In this document: positions 14,301 to 26,896 of the stretch, in pieces
How positions within the stretch are numbered: position 1 is the stretch's first letter
Layout of the letters: each line of letters begins with the position of its first letter
From: Emergomyces orientalis
Taxonomy: Eukaryota > Ascomycota > Eurotiomycetes > Onygenales > Ajellomycetaceae
Length of the DNA stretch: 64,000 bases
Reading direction: 5' to 3'
Assembly (NCBI GenBank): GCA_002110485.1
Contig: MOWL01000023.1
Location: forward strand, 186,001-250,000
Notes under the pieces: model-generated
What the model was told of the DNA's origin: nothing
Seen by the model: the letters and a program-made list of their open reading frames with translations, nothing else
Database searches by the model: none
Position numbers and translations under genes: made by a program

Positions 14301-15300
14301 AATGCCTGCCCACAGCCTCTGGGCGAGATCCGGTTGAACAGGTTGGCAGGACGCTCGACGAAGCGCTACAAGAAGCGGTTCTTTGACAGCCCAGTCGAAA
14401 TCTGGTGTGGTAGGGGGTCCCTTCATTCTTCCCCATGAAGTAAAAGCCCAACGCTGTCGTTGTTCATTCGAATCAAAGAGGAACTGAGTGGTCGCGGGGA
14501 TATATTCGGGCATCTTCAACGTCCGATTGCTCTGCACCAATGCAAACGGCTCATCAAAATGGGCACGGAGTATCTCGTCCTCATTCAACATGGCCTTTGA
14601 ACTCATGGCTTCGAAAATCGATAACAGTGCCGCGCGATCCAAGACCGAAAGACTCCGCTGCTGTGGAGGAACGCTCTTCAGTATCTCCGTTGCTCGATCC
14701 AAGTTCTTCACGATCCGCTTAATATCCCTTTCATCAATGATTTTGCCAAACTTCTCGACCTCGAACTCATCGTAGCTCTCGCCTAGCATATCCATCAGCC
14801 ATACCTTTCCCCTGTAATATTCCTTGATGCACAAGTCACATTTTTCCAGATCTTGCTCGAGTCGTCTCCATATCCATTCCTGCTGGATCTCTACTTCGTC
14901 ACCGCTGAACGCAAGAAGGCGCATGCAAGATAGGAATTTCTGTCTTCGCAAAGTGGCATCGGATATACGGTTGAGGTTTTCGACCTTCGGTTTTACGTCA
15001 GGTCCGGCGGGGTTAAGGGATTGGATAGATTCATCATTGTACTGTCCCATATCATTGTCACTTTGGCGGGGACAGAGCATATGGAGTTGTTCCGGGAGGG
15101 CTTTTAATTCCCTATTGTTACAAAAAGGACATTCAAATATCGTCATTGGTTAGCAAATGTGACAATATTTCGCAGAAAATAACGTGAACCATAGAAGAGG
15201 ATAGACACCAAAAGAAAGAAATCCTGAATCCTGCCAATGTGTAAAAGCCAAAATAAATTCCCAACAGCACTCACTCAAGAACATCCATCAGCTCTGCCAT
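8369..15300 (-). CDS. SEN1: SEN1/senataxin superfamily 1 RNA-DNA helicase
   Basis: Five exons read from splice signals: 15275-15300, 11194-15111, 8774-11132, 8589-8699, 8369-8497, giving about 2180 aa, close to the size of yeast Sen1. The 26-nt first exon starts MAELMDVL and joins a CTAAC...AATAG intron into ELKALPEQLH; the later ATG at 15146 falls inside this intron. The N-terminal 1250 residues are the helical SEN1 N-terminal domain. The helicase core begins at GPPGSGKT (about residue 1315), whose first Gly codon is split by a 61-bp intron, followed by DEAAQS, GDPKQLPP, QYRMHPE, TTDAFQGRE and NVGLTRAK motifs. Three CCHC zinc knuckles follow near residues 1909-1967, then a basic tail ending KPASIFIQPKRR. 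Known family role: unwinding RNA-DNA hybrids, terminating RNA polymerase II transcription and processing noncoding RNA in the nucleus. Confidence 0.95.
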
Positions 15301-17224
15301 GGTTTACAGCTGCCCCGTGGCTTGGAGCTCTTAATAGAAATGCAAGGTTGTAGGGAAAAAGACGGAATCGGATAAGTCGTAAAGAATCGTAAATGACGAG
15401 AGGTGCCCCATATCACTCCACGCTGCTCATGCATCCTCCATCATGGCTTCTTTTATATGTCTGCAATCGAGTTGGATGTGTGGTGGCTGCCGCCGGCCGG
15501 AACACGATTAAAATTAGTCAAAGTTCCCGGTTGCAAACTTGTCGTCCCTTTTGATTCCAGTCCAGACAGCACAGGCCGCTGTTCCTGAAAACAAACTAGA
15601 GCGAGAAAGCCACTATTATTATATTTTGAGTGGAATTTATTGACGCGAAGTCAGTCGTGAAGGGAAAGTGGTTGAGCAGCAGGTTTTGGTGGCCGCGGAA
15701 CAGGTGCGCCTAACACCTCTGTAAAGCTTTAAAGAAGCGCCTGCGCTAGTTCAAAAGCCGCGCGACTTTCGTGTCTCGCATTGGTGGCGAGTTGCTGTAA
15801 GCCACATTCGGTAACATCCAAGCCATGGACCTACGAAAGCAGGATGGTTTATTTGGGTTCGTCTTTAGTGATGTTCAAAGAGATGTGGAAATTAAATACC
15901 AAATAGCTACAACGAGGAAGATTTGTACTGTGCCAAACGCATATTAACCTGGTCCTGGTTTGACAGCACACGGGAACTCTATATACTCACTTATTAATAT
16001 AGCTAGATGATGATCGCCCAGTACAGCACATCTGATCAAATGTATGACACTCCCTTTTACCCGCCTTCAGTCACTACTCATTGAAACCCATCAAAATACG
16101 AAAGCCATTCATACTAGTCTTGTGCTTCCCCTGAAATCCTTTCCACCTCCGCATGCGTAGGAACAAGATATCACTAGAAAAATCAAAATCATCAATTGGC
16201 ATTTTAGCGCCCAAAACTTAAACTCTGTACCTTGTCTCCCCGCCTCCCCACTCCTAAGAGAAGAACGTAAACTGCAGAATCGAGGTAAAGAAGGGCCAGA
16301 ATGGGGAATTTGTAAAGATTCCCGCTGGAGAGGTAACATGTTAAGTTATACTGGATTGAGGAGAGCCTGAAGGTAGGGTCAGTATGTAGGTCTGAATAGC
16401 CAAACAGAACAAATAATAGGGCCCTGGAACGATGTAACAAAGAATTCTTCCCCCTGGGAGGGGAGGCGGTGGGAGTGAAGGAACGAGTTCATTTAATATG
16501 ATTGAAAAAATTTAGTTAATTTTTGTACATACGGACATACAGTAAAAAGGGAGACAGAAAAGGAAAAGAAAAAAGAGAAAAAAGAGAAAAAAGACGGAAC
16601 AGTGGAGGAGCAAGGGAATGAATAACAATAAGGTATAATAAAATTATACCTGGATTGGGTGCTGGTAGGGGGTGTATGGGAAATAAAAGGTGTCAGAAAG
16701 CGAGGTAGCTATTTACCATTTCCAAGCCATGACACGAAAAAGTAGGGGACAAAGGAAGAAAGGTAGTAAAAAAGGAGAATAAAAGGTTGGTTATATAGGA
16801 AGATTCACAATGCCAGGCGCCGGTCAAAATCAAGATCAATAAGGGTGGCATTTCCCCTTCCCCGCAAAGAGCCAGAAGCCAAACATGCAATAAGTTGAAC
16901 GCCTCTAGTGGTAATAATGTAAGGGTACCAGGACAAAATCAAAAGGAAAGAACGGGGGGGGTGGAAGGAAGTATATAAGAAATTGACGCTCATGCAGATC
17001 TTTTGGTGAAAACATAGAAAAAGCGAGGTGCGGTTGAAAAGTGGCATCAAAGGGAAAAGCACATTTATGACAAAGGGAAGAAGGGTCATCAGGGACATAG
17101 TGACGGTCGGAAAAGGTATATATTAACAGGCAACATAAAGAGAGAAACAGGGGATCGGCGCAATGATATGGAGATTTAGTTGTTCGTTGGATTGGGAGAG
17201 AAGGCCTCGAGGCCGATTTATTAG
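15301..17224. other. Intergenic between flippase 3' end and SEN1 start
   Basis: This 1.9 kb should contain the SEN1 promoter on its left and the flippase 3' UTR on its right. It includes purine-rich A/G tracts near 16550-16620. I see no gene in it. Confidence 0.6.
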
Positions 17225-20200
17225 TTATGGCCGCTCACATGGTTCTGTATGCGTTGACTCCATGCGAGTTAGCATTGCAGCGGAGGTAAAGTCGCGGCTG
17301 ACTTCGAAGCTGCTCCTGACCGGATCCATTGACGGTTGAACACGGTCGTATGAAGGTCCGCGGTCAATTGATTGTTGTTGTTGATGTCGGAATTCTAAAC
17401 TTGCGGTGTATCCAGTTCCATCGCTTCCGTTTTGGCTTCTAGGGTTATGGGTTGTTGCAGTAGGAGCGACTGACGGTGGGTAGATTGGTCGTTCGTCTTC
17501 AGGCAAAGGTTTCGATCGCTTCGTCGACACGTCAAGGGGTTTCCCAAGGTCAGTTGACGCAGGGGACAAGTCCCGAGAGGTCGGAGGAACGTACGCCTCA
17601 AATTCATCCAAGTATTTAAATTTCCCCGCAATAACTTGCTCACGAATGATGTCCACGTCCCTTGGAACATATATTTTTTGGAGCGATTTAATTGTAAATC
17701 GAGGGGTCAAGCAGATCGTCACGGTCAAGAATGTTAGAGCCCAGAAAGCGAGCGTGCCGAAGACCTCCTGGGCGGCCTTATAAAACTGACCGGAGGAGTC
17801 AACTGAAGTGTAAACACCCGTCCAAAAAAAGAGGAGAAGGCTGCTGATGATGTTGATGAGGACGGTCAACCAATCCCAGCGATAGGTATTCAATAAAATG
17901 TAAGTGTTGCTAGCAATGACTGCGGAGCAGGCAACGAACACTCCCATACGCATCCGATCGCTGAGGTCCAGTCCGTTATCTGTCACTCCGGTGGCAGGGC
18001 GATAGACGAGGTATGTCATGAAGAAACAAATGATAGACTGGTAAAGGCCGTCTAGCATGTATAGCCTGTGGGGTAATGTTAGAAAAAAATGATATTAGTT
18101 GATAGGCAAGAGGGAAAACCACTTACCAGAACTTCTTTTGCGTCCACTCCTTTTGCTCGATACCAGTCTTATACAGCTGCGGAACCGCCAGAGAAACCTT
18201 GTCATCCACGTCTTGATCTAGGATACCCATCAATATCACAGGGAGTGATGTAAAAGCCAAATGGACCAAGATGATGTACGTGAAGTCGAAGAGGTAGGAA
18301 CCATCGAAGTTGTTGTAAATCGAATACCAGAAGAGCGCCAATGTCCACACAAGATTCTAAACATTCCGTTAGCAACATACACATAGGGTGGGGGGTAAAC
18401 CAAAGCAAGTAAACATGCATATACTAGCGTACCTTGTAGAAGAAATTGGCAATAGTCTCACCAAGCCTTCGATAAGACCATCTTCCATGGACGAGAACGA
18501 GGCGCTGAAGGAATCGAAATTGGCCGATAGCGTAATCCGATGACATGACGGCTTGTCGACCTTCTTCACCAGCAATGCCAACTCCGACATCGGCCTCTTG
18601 GATCATAGCAACATCGTTCGCACCATCACCAATAGCAAGAGCCATGACGTGCAACCCAGTCTTTACCATTTGCACAACAGCGGCTTTCTGAGCAGGGCTA
18701 ACTCTGCAGCACAGCACGGACTTGCATTGTTTGCATAAAAGGAGGAATTTCTGTTTCAACTCCGGGGTCAACATGAGCTTGAGCGTATCCCCATCGATAA
18801 TGAGAGCATGTGTCGGAGCTGGTGGCTCGTGGTTGTTTTGAGCAGCAACAAGTTCTTCGTCGGAGCCAGTAAGGCCAAACAGCGCCAAATTCTTGTCAAG
18901 TTCATATGTGGCAGAGTCAGGGTCGTGCCCGTCGATATTGAAGACAATCAAGTCCATCTCGTTAGACAGAAGATTACATGAAAATCCGATATTAATAGCA
19001 GTTTCAACCTTATCTCCAGTAAGGACCCAAAGCTTTATTCCAGCAGTGGCCAAGAGGGAGATGGTATCAGGAACACCATCCTGCAGCCTGTCCTCAATGG
19101 CAGTGCCACCGAGAAGAGTAAGTTCCTGCTCGATTGCACTCGAGACTTCCTCGAGTTTGACGTCACGATCAGTGAGCGATTGGGCAGCCAAATCATGTGT
19201 CTTATTCCATTGTTGGTATTCTTCCTCACTCAACACCCTCTCCGCGATACACAGTGTCCGCAGGCCTTCCCTAGCAAACATTTCAAGATGCTCCGCAGTC
19301 GCCTTTCTGAGCTGTTGCTGTTGCCCACGAGCTAGGCGAGAATAAATTATGCTATCGGCACCTTTGCAGAATAATACAATTCTACCATCGGGCATGCGGA
19401 TAATTGCGCTCATTCGTTTTCTTGATGAGTTGAATTCCAACGTGTTCAGAACAGTATACGACCGCTCTTCGCCCATAACGTTCAACCGGATGTCGTCACC
19501 TGATCTTCCGAGCACAGTAAAACCGCAGTCTCGTGCAGTCGCGACCAATGCTGCTTCGTCGGGAGATTGAGCTTTGAACTCAATCTTAGGAGGGTCGCCT
19601 GGAGTACGCTCTGTTATAACTGTATGGCACAAAGCCAAGGCAAGCATGAAATGCTCATTGGCGGATTTCTGCTCCCCTCCAGCAGCTCCAGAAAGGTGAG
19701 AGACAAAGTTAGGAGCAACAAAGGTAAGTTCTTCATCGTGGAGGTAAGGGTTGTCGTGGATGGAACGAAGCTGTTGGAGCATTGCAACGCGAGATTTGGC
19801 GATATCTTCATGGGCCTTTTTGGAGACTTCTTCCACGTTGATACCCTGGCGACGCTGCATACCAGCCATAGCCTCAGTGTACGCTTCACCATAGGACACG
19901 CCATTAATAGTGCATTTCTTGAATTCCATCACATTCTGAGTCAGTGTCCCCGTTTTATCAGAGAAGATATACTCGATCTGCCCAAGGTCATCCGATATAT
20001 TCCATGATTTGGGTGTGCAAGGATATTCAAGCTTGTCGTAATACATGAAACTGTCACTATGGATGAAAATGGCTTGTGCAGTTCGAACAATTTCCAGGGA
20101 TATGTAGAGCGAGATAGGGACGAGATTCTGGTAGAGAATAACAGCAGCCCAGAACGTGACAAAACCGTCCACTGGAGGTGAGCCTCCATAAGACCCAAAT

Positions 20201-21924
20201 TCAAAAAAATCCAAAGAATTGTCTCCTTCACCCCAAGTGACACCCTGAACGATTCCGGAAACGAGACACATGAGGAACAGAATGGTGAAATTGTACATGA
20301 CATTCCAGTTCAAATCTCTGGCAAGTTTCGCCCTTTTCGTTGGTGTCGCACCAGAATTAAGCATGATTTTTGTTTGAAGGCCAGTGAAAACCACGATGCC
20401 CAAAACCCACTCAGTATTCTGTATACTACAGCCACGGAGCAGTATATTATTGATGGTGATGGGTTCCACCATTTCTCTCCCAGGTCCGTCGGGTGAATTC
20501 GGGTCATGCTGCTTCCATTTAATCGCCCCATTGTACTCATAAAGATTTGGATGAGGAGATTCACTTTCAATCGTAAATTCTGCTTTCTCGCAGTCCCTGG
20601 CATGCTTAACGCCGCGAGTGCAATGAAGCGCTTGTCGTACCTTTAAGTTAGTTTCTCCATCAAGGCTTTTCGTTTCAACATAACATGCCCCGTCTGGGTC
20701 AGAGGTGGCCAAGACAACAAGATCGGCAGGAATCGGCTCCTCGTTATAAATTCGCACGAAATCGCCCACTTGTACGTTTTTCCAGTAATCACGCTTGAAC
20801 CTCGCGGTCTGGGGAGTTTGCCTCGCCGTATTCAACACGCTCCCATATTCGCGACGCACATGCATTGGGTCCGATTTCTGGTATGGGTCCGGAGACAGGT
20901 AGTCAGTTGAAGATCTAGGCATCCCAGATGATTGTCCGTCCGGCGGCGCGTTACGTTGATCTAGATTAGGTGAGGGTACAGGTGTCATTTGTATGGCGCC
21001 TCCATCCTCCTGGGAATCCCCATTGTTTAACTGGAACGATTGTCTGAACGAATATGTCGAGTTTCTGTGTGTGCGTCTGGTATCTATTGACGGTCGTTGT
21101 CCAGCGAGGATTTCGTCCTCAGGATCCTGCACCTTTCCACCTTTCTTCAGAGCAATTATCATCCTCCAAAATTTCACCACGGATTTGGTGGTTGCCTTCT
21201 TGATCCTCCGCCATAAAGAGACATTATCCTCAACCGAATTAACATTGTTCCATTCCACCAATCGATGAATTGGGGAATTATTTAGTTCATTATCTAGCAC
21301 AGTCCGTCTCCAGTCTTCAATCGCATCTTTGATGGCCGTAACTGTTAAAATAGAGATCAGGGGTACTGCGCTCAAACCGGGGCTGGTGGCGCCGAAAATA
21401 GGGAAAATCTAAATTTTTTTGGCACAGTAAATTAGCACAGTACAACAGCTAGCCTGGCATATTCTAAACAATATGGGATGGCAAGCGAAACTTACAGATA
21501 GAATAATAGTGAACAAAAAGTAAATATTTGCAATATTATGAAACTGAAACCACAAATTCTTCGGAACGAAACTTAACGGAGTATATTTCGCCGTTCTTAT
21601 CTTGTTCCTTGAATAATTTGCTATCAGGCGGCCGTCCTCGTCCTTCACATCGTCGGGAAGTGGCACGTTGCAGAATATCCTCCGGAGATTCGAATTATCG
21701 ACTGAGTCTTCATCCACTGTCGAACCCTCACCATGTGGCAGCGAGCTGGCAGTTGATTTCCGTTTTTCTTCCTTGGAACCAGTGCGACGGTGCAGCCTAT
21801 CCATTATAGACCGCCTTTTTCGCGATCCGCCCGCACCCGCATGGCGTTGCGTGGCCCATCGCATCCTTCTAACGGGTTTCGAGATGGTGGCCTCATCTTC
21901 CGCGCCAAATTGTACCACGGCCAT
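17225..21924 (-). CDS. P4-ATPase phospholipid flippase, Dnf1/Dnf2 (DnfA) type
   Basis: Four exons: 21496-21924, 18433-21408, 18127-18356, 17225-18065, giving 1491 aa; all three introns have GT-AG ends and keep frame. Family role: ATP-driven transfer of phospholipids from the outer to the cytosolic leaflet of plasma and late secretory membranes, usually with a Cdc50-family partner. The N-terminus has the basic RRMRWATQRH segment typical of the Dnf1/2 class. The PISLYISLE signature of TM4 is present, the phosphorylated Asp lies in DKTGTLTQN at about residue 627, and the P-domain motif GDGANDVAMI follows. The last exon codes for the final membrane helices and a cytosolic tail containing YVPRDVDIIREQ, again Dnf1-like. 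Length fits the class (yeast Dnf1 is about 1570 aa). I chose the ATG at 21924 because the conserved N-terminal region follows directly; an extra 5' exon is possible. Confidence 0.93.
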
Positions 21925-23957
21925 TCCGGGCTATTCAAGTCCGCCTATAACATAAAAATAGAGAATCGGGTCAGGAAAATAATTCGCACATTTGCAGTTA
22001 TTTAGGCAGCTTAGGAGGCTCGAGGAGTGTTCGGATGCGTCGGCTTGGGATTATACAATCTCAGGGGTTCGAAAGGGGAGAGAAGCGAAAAGTTCGACAA
22101 AGAATGAGAAGGATGAAATTAAGAATATATGCAATTGCGACTCGACGACTCGATATAAAGGAATGGATGCGTGATGTGTAATTTGGAGATAATGTCTCCG
22201 TTGTGAGCCCAAAAAAAGTGGATTCGATGGAGGTTAGATGCAGGTAGGTATATTCGAATGAATGAATTGGTCAGCAAATCGGGAAAGAAAACAACGGAGC
22301 GGTTGTCATGGGACAATCGATCGAGCTACAAAGGCCAGAAAAACAAGCCCGAAGGAAAGGCTCTGACGGCGTAGGTAGTAGTCCAGCAGAGGACACCGTT
22401 AACAGAAAAGTATGAAGTTTGGCCTGGATGGCGGTGGTGGACGAAGAGGAGAGCAGCAGAATAATAATATGTAGCTGGTATTGTAATTCGGGCGTAATAC
22501 GCATCTTCGTCATCACAATACCGGCTTAGTCAACACCCGGGGCATTGTTCGGTCCGCCCGCTGAAATTTTTCGTACTTTTTTTTTTTTTTTTTTGCAGCA
22601 CCAAATTTAACCCCCATCCGTCATCCATGGGCTAAATCCAGCACGAGGACTTTCAGAGCGGAATCTCCGCCACTTCGCCTCCCTCTCTGGCCTTCTGTAG
22701 TTTTGTGGGAAAAATAGTGTCTTTACTCTGGTTGTTCATCGGACATATCTAGGAACACCGAAAACGGTCTGACATACTCGTAATAGGGGAGGGACGGTAC
22801 GATAAGGCGTATCCATACATCCCCTGCCTCAAGGATCAGGATGATTGTTATTTAAATAACGAGGGGTCTGGCCTAGCGACACTGCTAGGCTGCCCCTAAT
22901 CCAGTTGGCTAGCACCCCAAGCCCGGAATTTGTGTTAGTGGCACAACAACCCCATAACCCGGAGCCGCTCCTTTGAGCAGCGAAAAACATGACGTTGGGC
23001 TCATATCTTTGACTCTCGATAATAATAATAAATAATAACACCCGCATTTTCGCGTCGCTGAGATCCAAGAGTTGAGGGACTCGGAATGGAATGGTATTGT
23101 GGTTCGTACTGCAATTATACAACAGAGGTAGCATCCTCGATACCAGACCAATTTACTTTTGTGGCTGAGATCCAGCCCAGCATCCATGTCCAGAATTTGG
23201 AACTCCTTTTTGCCAGATGGCTTAATCTCCAGAAAGGATATCGGAGGCGGACTGTTCCAGAAAGCGACGATAAAGTTATGAACAAATGGGTGCGAGTAAA
23301 ATATGCACTACTCGGCACTCAAAAAGTCGGTTCACCGGCCATTTACGATCTCCATTGGACTCCACGGCCAAGGCGAATAGAACAAACCTAAGGCTCCTTT
23401 GAGAGCCCGCAGAAAGTCCATAATTAATAAGCACTTAAGGTTACATGTGCCGTAGTACCGTATTGTACGGTCGATCAGGATCCCAAAATATCCGAGAGCT
23501 ACCGTGCGTAGGGCTATGGGGTTCATACGCCCACAACGGCGAAAAAGTGTACATCCATGGGTCCCTAGGTACATATAAAGTAGTGAATCCAAGCTATTTC
23601 TGCCTATCTATCAGGTATCAGTCTGACAAAATAGGACATATCATTCTCAACCTTTCGAGCTGCCCATTACCAAGCAAATACTAACATTTCTTGTGCCTTC
23701 ATAACGAACTAAGTTCTGCATCGCTGCCTCGTAGCCGTGGCTAGATTCTGAACATGCATGAACCACGTGCAATGCAGAAAAATATGCATTTTCATTGCGT
23801 CAAATTTTGTATTATTCAAGCTGCCAGCAAAACATTGCAGAATTCAACCGCCCTTTTTTTTCATGTTCAACGCTACCCTCATCCCCTCTACGACTTCCAT
23901 CAGGACCACAGCTTCCTTGGTTCACTCTTAAACGGCTAAGCGAACTTGACGCAAATC
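21925..23957. other. Intergenic, flippase promoter side
   Basis: Two kilobases upstream of the flippase start. It contains a long T run near 22568-22584. An open frame at 23086-23391 has no recognisable domain and no supporting splice or start context. No gene is called. Confidence 0.5.
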
Positions 23958-24904
23958 ATGGATTCTCCCAAGCCTGCAATCTCCCTAACAGTCAAAAACT
24001 GATTTCCTATCCTTTCTGGTACTCACAGCCTTTAATTTACCCCAGACACAGAAACGCTCCAGCACGCAGATGTCGCTAATCCATTGCGGTGATCTCACAG
24101 AGGGGTCTACATTAGAGAAGTTCCAATCTCAACGCGCCTCTCAAGCTTGTTATCGCAGGAAACCATGATTTGACACTTGATATGCCTTTCTTCAAGAGTA
24201 GAGTTGAGCGTCAATTCAAACCTCTAGACCCGGTACTAATCAAGAGAGCATACGGTGACTTTAGGTATCGTATTTCTTGAGGAGGGAACGCATCATTTTA
24301 CCCTCAAAAGTGGAGCATCGTTGACCGTCTACGCCAGCCCATTCACACCCTCGTGTGGAGGCTGGACGTCTCAGTATCATCGGCAACGGGGACATACGTT
24401 TGAAATCGAAAAGGGCGTGGATCTAGTCATCTCACATGGCCCACCAAAAGGTATTTTGGACCGCACATTATTAAATGATATAGCGGGTAAAACACATATC
24501 TTCGAACCCGTTTCCCGCGCTCGACCACGGCTACACTGTTTCAGGCACATTCAAATGAAGGCTGGGGTGCGAAGCCCATTACATGGCCACCCGCAGATAA
24601 GATGAATGAACCTCCTTCATATCCAGCAGAGGGCGATGAGGAGCGATCAGTTTCGGTGGCGAATTTGTCGACATTAAGAAAGGGATCGGAACCTGATGTG
24701 CCAGAAACTCTCGAGAGGAAGAGGGATCAGGTAGAAAAGCGTTTTGAGAGGTGCTATGCGAGCAGTCATTGTTCTGGAGATGCCAATTCTGTCGAAGTGG
24801 GCTCGCAAACGCTCTTTGTAAATGCATCTATTAAGGGCGTGGATGAGGATTACCCTTTACACCTGCCATGGTCGGTTGATATTGAGCTTCCGAAGGCTAG
24901 CTAA
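23958..24904 (+). pseudogene. Decayed calcineurin-like metallophosphoesterase
   Basis: Translated pieces in all three frames line up in order with a calcineurin-like phosphoesterase of the UPF0046/MPPED type: a first segment LSGTHS matching the metal-binding LSDTH block, then IHCGDLTEGSTLE, then KLVIAGNHDLTLD, then FLEEGTHHFTL and VYASPFTPS, then VDLVISHGPPKGILD, then the final block HCFRHIQ and a C-terminal segment ending in PWSVDIELPKAS. Continuity is broken by in-frame stops near the start (TGA and TAA before the PDTETLQHAD segment) and by frameshifts near 24075, 24125, 24255 and 24555. Key residues are also lost: the Asp of the SDTH block is Gly and the GHIH block reads RHIQ. The introns of a living gene cannot explain all these breaks. 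It is almost certainly non-functional. Two separate open frames at 24255-24605 and 24602-24904 are its remnants. Confidence 0.85.
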
Positions 24905-26896
24905 AACGAACTCTCTTGAGGCCCCGCAATTAACCTGCTCTAGCGCCTGTCATTACTCTGCGTTTTCTCAATAAATAGGATGGCCCATACTGTTGACCTA
25001 GTAGTGGTGATGAACATCTGAATATTATGATGATACCCAATTTCTTAAGTGGTTCGCGTTCACCTCCTCCCAACCGCTTGCTCGTTTTGTTCAGAACTAG
25101 ACCGAGGCGAAGTATTGACGGATCAGCAATTCAGAAGGGACTGATCATTTCAGGATCAGCGAAAGAGGGTCACAAAAATGGGCATCTTTTATCCTCCTAA
25201 ACAAAAGCAGAAATAAAAATAAAATATATCAGCGAATTGTTTACTATGATCCTACCTAAGTTACCATTGATGGGTTCCAGCGAAATCCATTCATGCTCGC
25301 TAGGTACGATGTTTCAACATCGCAAATACCTAGACATGCTAGTTCCCATTTTAAATCTCAACGAACAGGCCATTCATCCCAAGGCACATTTCCATTTCTG
25401 ATATACGAAGCAGAAAAGCACCGGGCCACCGACCCCAAAAATCAGAAACGAAGCAGAGAAAATTTCCAATTGTATCAAAAAAGCTTGTGAAATGCCTTCC
25501 TACAGTACTTTTTGAGGCTGGCGATGATTCACGCTAGCAAGAGGGGACGCTTTCCACCCAATAACCAGCCAGGTTAACAGATTAAAATACAACTATCCCA
25601 TACCCGCCGGCAACCACGGCATCCATTAATATTTCATCAGTCTGGTGATGTCTGTGGTCAGCAACACGCAGGTAGTAGTCCGTCGTCGTATTCAAACGAC
25701 ACGGGCGATTCATACCCGTCTGAATTACCCGATTTACAGGGCAATTATTTTCAGGTACCGGGACTCTTGGAAAATACGAAAAAAGTGATGTTTAGGAGAG
25801 TTAACTAAGTGCAGCCTGCCCTAATGATATAAAAATAAGGTATCAATAGCTAACTGAGTTAAACGAGTTAACAAACAGAGCCCCCCACCGGCATAATCAC
25901 CGCCGTGATGACGCTCTGAGGGTTATTGTTGTTTCAGCCCTTCCCAGCCTCAGGACAGAGACGAACGTGAAAGATCCAGACTCAAACCAATCCAACCAAT
26001 AGATAGAGAGATGCGTCACTGTCGCAATAATCCATCTTGCACAAGTCGCACGTGTTCATTTAGTGTGTTTCTTTAGCACCTAAAAATAGAAATGTATTTC
26101 CCCTTCTTTCAAAGGGACCACATTGCATCAAACCATAACCAGTCATTATTGTTACGGAGTATTTTTGTCCAATTCATCGCCGGCCTTGGTGCTGCTAACG
26201 GATCGGCATTCACTGCGCACGAATACGCCCTAATAACATTAATAATAATAAGATCCGTATCTTATGTATCGAGTGGCAAAGCAGATGAGACCCTGTTGCC
26301 GATTAATATCAGACCTCCATGTTGCTGGGAAGGAATACGACAGCTTGCATGTTTCTGTCCGTGCCCATTAGGCGTTAAACATAAGAGCTCCACCAGAGTA
26401 GTACATTGGCTGGACGTAGCTGATCCGTCGTGCACGTAACATACGAGACATGTATACGTAAACCGTCGCGCGGATAGAAATCGATTGGTGATTTGGTGCA
26501 TTGCTGTCTTGTTTGGTTGATTGAGACATGGCTAGTAGTTTTCCAATGTATGGAACTACATACGTCCGGATTTTATTGAAAAGATCCTATCAAATATTTG
26601 CTCGTAACATATGAATCAAGACGTCGATAGCCCATTCAATTGGTACTATACACGGCGTACTTCGAATTCGAAAAGGAATAATAAATGGAAATGTCGCTCT
26701 TCAAAAACCTGGAATTTGACCCAGTGGACGGTAGGTTAACCAGCCTTGGGAACTGGGTAAATCACCTTCTCCGAAAAGTGGAAGTATTGTAATTTGATCA
26801 CGTGATGTCGCGACCCAAACGTCCCCCTGACGCGTCCGAAGGGTGGGAAACCGCTGCCAACGTCACGATATCAACCGGCCATCCTGTCGCCAAACC
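24905..26896. other. Intergenic, 2 kb
   Basis: Lies between the phosphoesterase remnant and the next plus-strand gene. It contains one ACGGAGTA element at 26154-26161 and AT-rich sequence. Short open frames only; no gene supported. The right 300 bases are the likely promoter of the 705-aa gene. Confidence 0.5.

Noticed and set aside
15112..15146. SEN1 start at the ATG at 15146
   Set aside because: It lies inside an intron; an upstream exon gives a better start with correct phase.
23086..23391. 101-codon plus-strand frame
   Set aside because: No recognisable domain, overlapping open frames on the other strand, and no splice evidence.
24255..24904. Two adjacent plus-strand frames as two separate genes
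   Set aside because: Both are fragments of the same decayed phosphoesterase in different frames.
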